Notes under the pieces: model-generated
What the model was told of the DNA's origin: nothing
Database searches by the model: none
What the model saw: only the letters and a program-made list of their open reading frames with translations
In this document: positions 1 through 6,708 of the stretch, one piece after another
Layout of the letters: every line of letters starts with the position of its first letter
Position numbering within the stretch: the first letter of the stretch is position 1
Made by a program: the position numbers and the translations under genes
Source of the DNA: Christensenella sp. UBA7868
GTDB lineage: Bacteria; Bacillota; Clostridia; Christensenellales; UBA1242
Direction: 5' to 3'
Length of the DNA: 21,712 nucleotides
Assembly: GCA_002501285.1 (NCBI GenBank)
Contig: DLSG01000052.1
Location: 1-21,712, forward strand

Positions 1-21
1 GGTTAGGTTAGGTTAGGTTAG
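1..21. repeat. GGTTA pentamer tandem repeat at window edge
   Basis: Four perfect copies of GGTTA plus one further G open the window, and the array may continue to the left. It lies outside any gene, beyond the terminator of the replication operon. Nothing in the sequence says what it does. It could be an ordinary short tandem repeat or the edge of a longer array. Confidence 0.8.
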
Positions 22-51
22 AAATCAATAAGTAACCTTAAAAGACAAAAT

Positions 52-80
52 AAAAAACCACTATTTAAACGTGGTTTTTT
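52..80 (-). terminator. Rho-independent terminator of the dnaB-dnaI-like operon
   Basis: An inverted repeat pairs 53-61 (AAAAACCAC) with 71-79 (GTGGTTTTT) across a 9-nt loop. Read on the minus strand it ends in a run of T. It sits about 50 bp beyond the stop of the minus-strand loader ATPase, so it most likely ends that operon. The A/T tracts are symmetric, so it could also act on plus-strand transcripts. Confidence 0.7.
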
Positions 81-128
81 TAATTTAACTTTTTTATTTT
101 TTAAAAACTAATAAATTTTTAATAACAA

Positions 129-984
129 CTAAATTCTTAAATCTTTTCCCTTAAAATTATATTTAAGTGAAATTTCTTTGTCTAAAAGTCTGCTTAAAAA
201 TCTTTCGGTATAAATATCTTTAATGTCGTTTAATGTAAGATTTGTTGTAATTAAAGTTAATTTATTTTTACTTTGTCTTTCGTTTAAAAGGTCTAAAAAG
301 TATTCTATTGTAATATTTTTATATTTTGCTTCTGCTCCAAAATCGTCTATAATAAGTGCTTCCGCATCATATACATCACTTAAAATTGCGTTTAAATTAT
401 TGATATTGAAATGAGCTTCGCAAAATTTTTTATTTATTTCACTGCTTGAATAATAGCGTGTTAAAATTTCATTTTCGCATAAAGTTTTCGCAAAACATTT
501 TGAAATATATGTCTTGCCTGTGCCAGTGGCACCAGTAAATAAAATTGTATTGTAATTTGTCAAGATTAATATTTTTAAGATCTGGATATTTTTCAAGGTC
601 GATACCTGTTTCGTTTAAAAGATTTTGTATAAACAATTTTTTTAAACATTCACACATATCGCCATTAGAAGTAAGCCCTGTGTCATTACATTTTTCACAA
701 TCAAAGTGGGGAATAACAAGGCTTGGGTCTTTCCCTGCAAGTTTAAGTTGAACTAAAAAGTCTTTTAACAATAATTTTTTTTCAAGTTCTAATGAAGTTA
801 TATCTTCATTGTCGTTTTGTGCTTTTGCGATTTTAATTTTTATTTCACCAAGTTTGTTTGCTATATCTAAAATTTCTTTATTACTATAACAACTTTGTTT
901 ATAGTTTTGACATTCTGTAATTTTAATTGCTCGGTTGTTTTTTATTGTTTGCAACGATTTTTTTAATATTTCGTTTTTAGTCAT
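129..984 (-). pseudogene. Broken DnaI/DnaC-type replicative helicase loader ATPase
   Basis: Two overlapping minus-strand frames hold the two halves of one protein. The upstream half (984 down to 469) carries a lysine-rich N-terminus and a zinc-type cluster (CEKC...CEC near residues 95-113). The downstream half (about 596 to 129) carries Walker A GATGTGKT, Walker B LIIDDFGAE and the sensor/Arg-finger stretch ITTNLT...ERFLSRLL of AAA+ helicase loaders. The frames cross near 540-570. In the first frame the Walker A region is read as the nonsense stretch YWCHWHRQD. Relatives normally have roughly 40-60 residues between the zinc part and Walker A, and those are almost absent here, so a deletion not divisible by three is likelier than a single-base slip. 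The gene starts with ATG overlapping the stop of the upstream DnaB/DnaD gene (TAATG). An assembly error is the main alternative, because this loader is normally essential. Confidence 0.75.
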
Positions 985-2417
985 TAAACATCAATCTCCT
1001 TTAAATTATCAAATAATCTATTTAATTCTTCATCAGAATAACTTCTTGTGTTCATATCAACTTTTTGTGCTGGGCTTTGAACGCTACTATTAAAACTTAA
1101 ATTTTGTGCTTCTTCAATAGTTGTAATATTTTTTTCATGGAAATTTGTTAAAACCTTGTTTAAATATTGAAAAGGCGCTGTTTTGTTCATAGAAATCTGC
1201 ACGCCATAATTTAATAAGGCAGAATCAATATTCCATTCGTTACACCAAATGTTATAAAGTTCTCTATCCCTAGGGGTAACAATTCGTTTTACGCCAAGTG
1301 CATCAAAAATTTCTTTAATATTTTGGTCAATAATATTTAGGTCGTTTATATATTGAGTAATAGCCTGCAAACTTACTAAACCTTGTTTATAAAGTTTTTG
1401 AATTACAATATCCATTTTTTCAAGACTATTGTTTTCTGTTTTAAAACAAAACTTGGCAAGTTCTTTAAGGGTTTCGTCCATGTAACCCTTAAATAACCAA
1501 GAGTTTAAATAGTTTTCAATAACAGGTTCCAAATTTTCTATATATAAACCAAGACGAATACAAATTTCTTTTGCAAGGTCTATATAATGTTTACGATTTT
1601 TCTCGTATTCATTAATTTCGTCATCACTATAAAGTTGCATTGAATGATATTTTCTTATTTTAGAGTCTAACGCTTTCATTCCGCCACGCTTTTTTAAGTT
1701 TTCGGCAATTGTTAAAATGACTGGTTGAGTGTAATGAAAACTTTTTGTCCAAACATTATACATATCGCATTCATCAAGGCTAGCACTACGGCTTACTCCA
1801 AGGGTTATTAAAACATTTTTAATATTTTCGCTTGATTTCTCTAAATCTTTAATTTTTTCTTCAACTTTTTTTGTTGTTAAAATTCCTTCCGAAATCCAAT
1901 TTTTTGCAACTGTTAATATGTAATTTGCAGGTATGTTTGGGTCTTTGTCTGCACAATATTTTGCAATCATAAGCATTGCGTCACGTTCTAATTTTTCTTT
2001 TTCAATTAAATAAACATAATCTTTAAATTCGTTTTGAGTGACTGCTCGGTTTAAAAAACTTTGAATTAAAACAAATAAATCGCCATATTTTGCTTCGTCA
2101 ATTGGTTTAAACTTAATTGTTTTTGCGTCTATTGGAAGATAAACAACTTCTAAAACATCAAGACTAGAAACTTTAACAAGTCCTTCTTTTTCTAAATAAT
2201 TAAAAGCGTCTTTAACTTGATTAATATCTAAATTTAAACTTTCGCAAAAGTTTTCTATATTATTGGCATCTTGGTTTATAGATAAATAATATAATCCTGT
2301 TAAATAAACTTTTACAGCATTTTCTGGGGCTTTTGGCAAAAAAGATGAAATAAAAAAATTATTTACAAGAGTGTAACCCGAGTTTTTAAGTTCAATTGAT
2401 TGTTTTATAAAAGCCAT
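984..2417 (-). CDS. DnaB/DnaD-type replication initiation (helicase loading) protein
   Basis: This 477-residue protein belongs to the Firmicutes DnaB/DnaD primosome family, which together with DnaI loads the replicative helicase at oriC and at restart sites. Residues about 31-95 look like a winged-helix domain. DnaD-like helical modules follow: one around 130-185 (YCADKDPNIPANYI...NWISEGI), one around 305-350 (WLFKGYMDETLKELAKFC...YKQGL), and two copies of an LG-x-R...YN-x-W motif near 206-223 and 374-391. The C-terminal tail SYSDEELNRLFDNL is typical of the family. The ATG has a strong AGGGGG site at 2422-2427 and a TTGAAA-17-TATAAT promoter. Its stop overlaps the start of the loader ATPase gene, so the two are translationally coupled. 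I leave the symbol blank because dnaB and dnaD are hard to tell apart by eye. Confidence 0.82.
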   Translation of the reverse strand: MAFIKQSIELKNSGYTLVNNFFISSFLPKAPENAVKVYLTGLYYLSINQDANNIENFCESLNLDINQVKDAFNYLEKEGLVKVSSLDVLEVVYLPIDAKTIKFKPIDEAKYGDLFVLIQSFLNRAVTQNEFKDYVYLIEKEKLERDAMLMIAKYCADKDPNIPANYILTVAKNWISEGILTTKKVEEKIKDLEKSSENIKNVLITLGVSRSASLDECDMYNVWTKSFHYTQPVILTIAENLKKRGGMKALDSKIRKYHSMQLYSDDEINEYEKNRKHYIDLAKEICIRLGLYIENLEPVIENYLNSWLFKGYMDETLKELAKFCFKTENNSLEKMDIVIQKLYKQGLVSLQAITQYINDLNIIDQNIKEIFDALGVKRIVTPRDRELYNIWCNEWNIDSALLNYGVQISMNKTAPFQYLNKVLTNFHEKNITTIEEAQNLSFNSSVQSPAQKVDMNTRSYSDEELNRLFDNLKEIDV

Positions 2418-2470
2418 AAATCCCCCTAAAAAAAATTAATTCTAATTTAAAAATTATATAATTCTTATTA

Positions 2471-2499
2471 ATTATATAATGAATAAACTTTTTTTTCAA
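2471..2499 (-). promoter_or_regulatory. Sigma-A-type promoter of the dnaB/dnaI-like operon
   Basis: On the minus strand, TTGAAA (2494-2499) and TATAAT (2471-2476) are separated by exactly 17 bp. This predicts a transcript start near 2464 and a leader of about 45 nt before the ATG at 2417. Confidence 0.75.
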
Positions 2500-2558
2500 T
2501 CTTTAATGACAAATTTTTAAATTTTCATTTTTTAAAATTTGAGTGCATATATTGTATT

Positions 2559-4115
2559 ATGAAATTAAGAAATGGGACAAACTGTAAAAATCAAAAAAAA
2601 CTTATAAAAATTATAATCTTTTTACTGATAGCATTAATTGTTTTTTCAATTGTGTCAATCGGGCTTGCTGTATTTATAAAAAACAAAAACATTGGTTTTA
2701 TTAGTAAGTTTTCAAAAAATGTAAATGAATACGATTTAGATGTTAGCGTAGATTGCGAAAATAAAAATCTGAACATAAAACAATCAACCAAATATATCAA
2801 TTCAACAGATGGTGTAATGCTAACAAGTGTTTATTTTCATATTTTCTCACGTGCTTTTTGTGAAGGGGTGGTGAATAAGCCAGTTTCAAGTTTAAATGAA
2901 GAAAAAGCATATCCAAATGGTGTTTCTTATGGTAAATTTGAACTTGAAAGTTTGATGATCGGTGGTGAAGAAGTTTCGCCAAGATATTTGAATGCCGATA
3001 AAGATATTTTGGTTGTAGATTTAAAAAGTCCGCTTATGCCACAAAAAAGTGTTGACATAAATTTTGTTTACAATATTAAACTTCCAAACATAAATCATAG
3101 ATTTGGCTTTGGGGAAAATACGATAAATCTTGGAAATTTCTATTTAATTGCTTGCGTTTATGATAATAATGAAGGATTTTTTTCAAACTCTTACCATTAT
3201 AATGGGGATCCTTTTTATTCCGATATAGCAAATTACAAGGCAAAAGTGACTTACGACAAAAATTTTGTTTTAGCTTCAACTGGAGATGTTTTAAGCGAAA
3301 GTGATGTCGAAAATAAAAAACAAACCGAAATTTCTGCAAAAGCAGTTAGAGATTTTGCTTTAATTTTAAGTGATAAGTTTAATGTAATTTCAAAAGATGT
3401 TGAAGGGACTCGAATAAATTATTTTTATTATAATGATACAAACCCAGAAAGTAGTTTAAAAACTTGCATCGATGCAATAAACACTTTTTCGTCTTTATAT
3501 TCTGCTTATCCTTACAAACAATTAAGTGTGTGCGAAAGCAATTTTGTTTATGGGGGCATGGAGTATCCTAATCTTGTTTTTATTTCCGACAATTTAGAAA
3601 ATTATGAAGATTATACCTATACCATAGTTCATGAAATCGCTCATCAATGGTGGTATAACATGGTTGGCAACAACGAGTATAAATACGGGTTTTTAGATGA
3701 AGGACTTACAGAATATTCTACTTATTTGTTTTTTGATGAGAACCCTAGTTATGGGCTAAATTTAAAAGAAATGATTAAAAACACTACGAATAGTTATTTA
3801 CTATTTATAGATGTCTATAAAGAAGTTTTTACAAAAGTTGACACATCAATGCTTAAAAGTTTAAACGAATTTACTACTGAACCTGAATATATTTATTCGG
3901 CGTATGTAAAAAGCGTTTTGATGTTTGATAATCTTCGAGATATTGTTGGAAAAACAAATTTTATTAAAAGTTTAAAATTATATTTTAAATTAAATTGTGG
4001 GAAAAATGCAGTGCCGTCCGATTTGATTTATGCTTTTAATAAAACTTGCAAACAAAATCTGGAAAGTTATTTTAACAGTTGGTTTAATGGAAGCGTTGTA
4101 ATTGAAAATTTATAA
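2559..4115 (+). CDS. Membrane-anchored M1-family zinc aminopeptidase
   Basis: This 518-residue protein has a short basic N-terminus and one hydrophobic segment (about residues 14-38), so it is probably held in the membrane with the catalytic domain outside. The M1 zinc site is complete: HEIAH at 358-362 and the third ligand Glu381, which fits HExxH-(18)-E. The exopeptidase motif appears as GGMEY at 332-336 (the family consensus is GxMEN). Tyr449 or Tyr446 may be the transition-state tyrosine. The protein is shorter than classical aminopeptidase N (about 850 residues), so the large C-terminal domain is missing, as in many bacterial membrane M1 peptidases. The start ATG has no good ribosome binding site. 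A weak TATATT at 2548-2553 would put transcription almost on the ATG. The gene is divergent from the replication operon. Confidence 0.85.
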   Translation: MKLRNGTNCKNQKKLIKIIIFLLIALIVFSIVSIGLAVFIKNKNIGFISKFSKNVNEYDLDVSVDCENKNLNIKQSTKYINSTDGVMLTSVYFHIFSRAFCEGVVNKPVSSLNEEKAYPNGVSYGKFELESLMIGGEEVSPRYLNADKDILVVDLKSPLMPQKSVDINFVYNIKLPNINHRFGFGENTINLGNFYLIACVYDNNEGFFSNSYHYNGDPFYSDIANYKAKVTYDKNFVLASTGDVLSESDVENKKQTEISAKAVRDFALILSDKFNVISKDVEGTRINYFYYNDTNPESSLKTCIDAINTFSSLYSAYPYKQLSVCESNFVYGGMEYPNLVFISDNLENYEDYTYTIVHEIAHQWWYNMVGNNEYKYGFLDEGLTEYSTYLFFDENPSYGLNLKEMIKNTTNSYLLFIDVYKEVFTKVDTSMLKSLNEFTTEPEYIYSAYVKSVLMFDNLRDIVGKTNFIKSLKLYFKLNCGKNAVPSDLIYAFNKTCKQNLESYFNSWFNGSVVIENL

Positions 4116-4199
4116 ATTGATTTAAAAATTAATAAATAAAAATAAAAAACGAAAAATTAAATAAAGCAACAAAATAAATTAAAAGAAATTAACAATAAT

Positions 4200-4253
4200 A
4201 AAAAAACACCTTTAAAAAGTGGCTATAAACCTCTAATTAAAGGTGCTTTTTTT
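4200..4253. terminator. Bidirectional terminator between convergent genes
   Basis: CACCTTTAA (4207-4215) pairs with TTAAAGGTG (4237-4245). It is flanked by an A tract on the left and seven T on the right, so it can serve both the M1 peptidase gene (+) and the convergent unknown gene (-). The rest of 4116-4333 is A/T-rich with no gene visible. Confidence 0.75.
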
Positions 4254-4333
4254 AAATTAAATTTTTTGAATAATTTTTACAAATTGTTAATTTTTATATT
4301 TCAAATTTTTAATTTTAAATCTTTTTATAATAA

Positions 4334-5329
4334 TTATTCTCTCATAAATTCATCAAGTTTTTTTAATTTGTAAATATTGTTTGTTTTATTTAAAATTTGT
4401 TTTTCAATTTTTTTATTTTCAACTGGAATTTTTTCTACATATTCTTCAAAAACGTCATCTTTTTTGCTATCTAAATTATGATTTTCGGTTTTGTTTTCTG
4501 ATTTTAAATTTGAAGTGGTTTTTTCCAAATTGCTTTGCTTTGGACTTAATTTTAACAATTTTTGAAGATTTTCAATATAATTTGAAGAATTATCTTCATC
4601 AATGCAATCGTTTTTAATTAAATTTTCACCAGTTTCGGCAGTCCAAACAAATTCATCATAATAGGCTTCATTATTTTTTATATTTTCAAGTCTATTTTTA
4701 AAACGATTTAAAATAAAATCTTTATATTTAGGGCAAAGTTGAATTAGAAGTTTTGCGTTGTGAAAAATAAATTTATCAATAGTTTCTTGTCTTGTTTCCA
4801 AAGTTTCTAATGCATAACCTTTAATTCCGTCAAGATAGCCTTTCTTTTGTTTTTTTCTGTAATAAGTTTTAGTAAGTTTATAAAATTTACGAGTTTCTTT
4901 TAAAAAATATTTAATAATTTTTTTGGCTTTTCTTTGTTGTTTTTTATCATTTTTTTCAAGGAAGAAATTTTTATCAATTTCTAAATTTCTCATGTCTTCA
5001 TAAAATTTTTTAATTTTTTGTTTATAGACAAAGTTTTTGAATATAGAATTATAAATATTACCAAAATTAGTGTGAGGCAAAGTGCAAGCGCAAGTTAGAA
5101 TAAATGAAAATATTAATGACGGAGCAAGTCCCATGCCTGATTTGTTTAAAACAAATTCAAAGTAAAGTGCGTTTGATAGGCAGTAAATGAAATAGCCGGG
5201 TATAGCAAATCTTAATATAGACATACATTTAGTGAAAAAACCGGTCCCGTCTAAACCGCCTTCGGTTAAGTTTAATTGATATTTTCTATTTTTATAGTTT
5301 AGTTTACAAAACTTTGCATAATTTTTCAT
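4334..5329 (-). CDS. Unknown protein with two predicted membrane segments
   Basis: I do not recognise this 331-residue protein. It has a hydrophilic N-terminus of about 35 residues, two hydrophobic segments (about 37-60 and 67-86) separated by a short polar turn, and a long, highly charged Lys/Glu/Asn-rich tail (about 95-331) that is probably helical. No enzymatic motif is visible. The upstream promoter is nearly consensus, and its predicted transcript start falls on the ATG, which has no Shine-Dalgarno sequence. The next in-frame Met is residue 36, inside the first membrane segment, so the annotated start is the sensible one. It is divergent from the collagen-like spore protein gene, but nothing ties it to sporulation. 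Confidence 0.7.
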   Translation of the reverse strand: MKNYAKFCKLNYKNRKYQLNLTEGGLDGTGFFTKCMSILRFAIPGYFIYCLSNALYFEFVLNKSGMGLAPSLIFSFILTCACTLPHTNFGNIYNSIFKNFVYKQKIKKFYEDMRNLEIDKNFFLEKNDKKQQRKAKKIIKYFLKETRKFYKLTKTYYRKKQKKGYLDGIKGYALETLETRQETIDKFIFHNAKLLIQLCPKYKDFILNRFKNRLENIKNNEAYYDEFVWTAETGENLIKNDCIDEDNSSNYIENLQKLLKLSPKQSNLEKTTSNLKSENKTENHNLDSKKDDVFEEYVEKIPVENKKIEKQILNKTNNIYKLKKLDEFMRE

Positions 5330-5335
5330 ATAAAG

Positions 5336-5364
5336 AGTATAGTTTAAATTTTTAGGGTTGTCAA
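5336..5364 (-). promoter_or_regulatory. Near-consensus sigma-A promoter, predicted leaderless
   Basis: On the minus strand, TTGACA (5359-5364) and TATACT (5336-5341) lie 17 bp apart. The expected start, 6-7 nt after the -10 box, is about 5329, the first base of the ATG of the unknown membrane protein. Confidence 0.75.
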
Positions 5365-5400
5365 TACAAAGTTTATTTTTTTTGTTTAAATTAATTATCT

Positions 5401-5427
5401 TTAAACTTTTAATCTTAAACTTTTAAT
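5401..5427. repeat. Two tandem copies of a 13-bp direct repeat
   Basis: TTAAACTTTTAAT occurs at 5401-5413 and again at 5415-5427, one base apart. The pair lies between two divergent promoters, about 40 bp upstream of the minus-strand -35 box. It could be a tandem operator, or chance in AT-rich DNA. Confidence 0.5.
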
Positions 5428-5485
5428 TATTATTATTAAAATAAATATCTTTTTTAAAATGTAGAGCAAAACTATTATTTATTAA

Positions 5486-5512
5486 CAAAAGTATAATAAT
5501 TTACATAGTATA
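5486..5512 (+). promoter_or_regulatory. Sigma-K-like (late mother-cell) promoter of the collagen-like gene
   Basis: CATAGTATA at 5504-5512 fits the sigma-K -10 consensus CATAnnnTA, with AC at 5485-5486 placed 17 bp upstream as in known sigma-K promoters. It resembles sigma-E less well. A late mother-cell sigma factor is what a spore-surface protein would be expected to use. Confidence 0.55.
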
Positions 5513-5516
5513 AAAT

Positions 5517-5530
5517 AGGTGAACTCACCT
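5517..5530. promoter_or_regulatory. Short inverted repeat in the leader of the collagen-like gene
   Basis: AGGTGA and TCACCT flank a 2-bp centre just upstream of the ribosome binding site AGGAGATG (5535-5542), near the predicted transcript start. It could be an operator half-site pair or a small 5' hairpin that stabilises the mRNA. Confidence 0.4.
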
Positions 5531-5549
5531 AAACAGGAGATGAAAGAAT

Positions 5550-6185
5550 ATGTGTTTATTTAACAATGATTGTGGGTGTAATACTCGCATAATTCGTGTT
5601 CCAACAAGTCAAATAGGTCAAAGCATTCAAGGCCCAACTGGTCCCGTAGGGCCAATCGGGCCTCAAGGACCTACGGGTCCTACTGGGCCAACTGGTCCAA
5701 CAGGTCCAACTGGGGCAACAGGACCACAAGGGATTCAAGGCGTGCAAGGCGTTCAAGGACCACAAGGCGCACAAGGTGCAACTGGTCCATCAGGGGCGTT
5801 TAACGATTATATATCTGTATATTCACAAGGTCCTCAAACTTTTTCAAACGCGACAAACCTTCCGCTTACTACAGTTATTAATTCGTCTAATGTTACGCTT
5901 GCTAACAATACTGTAACAGTGCCAACTGCTGGTTTATACCTTATAAATTATGGCATCGGTGCTTCCACTGCGGCTTCAAATGAAAAATTTAATTTAAACT
6001 TAAACAATTCAAATGTTGCAGGTTCTTCAAGGGCAATAAGTAATAGTGCTTCAAGCAACGGAACATTAATTTTAAATATTCCAGCTGGTGGAACTTTAAG
6101 GGTTACTACAACATCAGCAGCCAATGTTACTGTGGGAAGTGCAACAGAAGTTGCGGGCTATTTAACTTTAACAAGAATCGCTTAA
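5550..6185 (+). CDS. Collagen-like, BclA-type spore-surface (exosporium) protein
   Basis: This 211-residue protein has a short Cys-containing N-terminus (CGC at 8-10). A collagen-like stalk of 18 uninterrupted Gly-x-y triplets follows (residues 28-81), first rich in GPT and then in GxQ. A C-terminal domain of about 125 residues, rich in Asn, Ser, Thr and Val with alternating beta pattern ([13 protein letters not shown]), resembles the trimeric C1q/TNF-like jelly roll of BclA-type proteins. Such proteins form trimeric filaments on the spore surface, and the GPT triplets are typical O-glycosylation sites. The ATG follows a strong AGGAGATG site. A sigma-K-like promoter lies upstream and a terminator directly follows. 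There is no signal peptide, as expected for mother-cell assembly. Confidence 0.85.
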   Translation: MCLFNNDCGCNTRIIRVPTSQIGQSIQGPTGPVGPIGPQGPTGPTGPTGPTGPTGATGPQGIQGVQGVQGPQGAQGATGPSGAFNDYISVYSQGPQTFSNATNLPLTTVINSSNVTLANNTVTVPTAGLYLINYGIGASTAASNEKFNLNLNNSNVAGSSRAISNSASSNGTLILNIPAGGTLRVTTTSAANVTVGSATEVAGYLTLTRIA

Positions 6186-6197
6186 CACGAAATCTAT

Positions 6198-6227
6198 AAA
6201 AAAGAGCAATTTTAATTGCTCTTTTTT
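6198..6227. terminator. Bidirectional terminator between convergent genes
   Basis: The arms AAAAAAGAGCAATT and AATTGCTCTTTTTT form a strong hairpin with T runs on both strands. It serves the collagen-like gene (+) and faces the convergent MazG-like gene (-). Confidence 0.85.
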
Positions 6228-6301
6228 GATTTTTATTTTTATTAATTTACTATTAAATATTTCAACTATTATAAATGTTTTAACAAAAGTTTACTTAAAA
6301 T

Positions 6302-6631
6302 TTAATTTTTAGATGCTCTTTCTTTTGCTTTTTCAATTTGCAGATTAAACTTATCAAATTTTTCGTCAAGTTTAGATAGAACTTTATCTTTTCCCATCAT
6401 GTCAATTAAAAGTTCCAAACACATTGCGGTATCAGCAAGTTCTTCAATTAAATTATCTTCAATTTCAGGTTTGTCTTTGTATTCGCCATAAAATTTTTTG
6501 CGTTTAAATTTGTTTATAGCAACAATAAGTTCGCAAGACTCTTCAATAAATTGATCGTATTGAGCCATTTCACCCCAATATTTTATTGCGTCATTATAAA
6601 TTTCTTTTCTTTTTAATTCATCGTATCTCAT
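6302..6631 (-). CDS. MazG-like nucleoside triphosphate pyrophosphohydrolase
   Basis: This small all-alpha protein of 109 residues has the metal-binding signature of the MazG/all-alpha NTP pyrophosphatase superfamily: E31-x-x-E34 in the first helix pair and E64-x-x-D67 in the second (EELADTA). Members hydrolyse (d)NTPs to the monophosphate and pyrophosphate, as house-cleaning enzymes or in nucleotide-pool control. The length fits a single-domain member. The ATG is preceded by AGGAG on the minus strand and a TTGCAA-17-TATATT promoter. It stands as a single gene, convergent with the collagen-like gene and divergent from the ger operon. The substrate cannot be told from the sequence. Confidence 0.75.
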   Translation of the reverse strand: MRYDELKRKEIYNDAIKYWGEMAQYDQFIEESCELIVAINKFKRKKFYGEYKDKPEIEDNLIEELADTAMCLELLIDMMGKDKVLSKLDEKFDKFNLQIEKAKERASKN

Positions 6632-6648
6632 AAAAAACTCCTAAAACT

Positions 6649-6677
6649 AATATATCAAAAATTTATTAATTTTGCAA
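6649..6677 (-). promoter_or_regulatory. Promoter of the MazG-like gene
   Basis: On the minus strand, TTGCAA (6672-6677) and TATATT (6649-6654) lie 17 bp apart. TTGCAA is self-complementary, so the same box could be the -35 of a plus-strand promoter (poor -10 TTTATT at 6695-6700) for the ger operon. That second use is only a guess. Confidence 0.55.
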
Positions 6678-6708
6678 TTTTTATTTCTAAATATTTTATT
6701 TACATAAT

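Noticed and set aside
5556..5774. Open frame antisense to the collagen-like gene, rich in Trp, Ser and Leu
   Set aside because: It is the mirror of the Gly-Pro-Thr repeats and has no ribosome binding site.
5627..5800. Dense short tandem repeats that could suggest a CRISPR or satellite array
   Set aside because: They are the codon repeats of the Gly-x-y collagen stalk; period is 3 codons-based, with no unique spacers.
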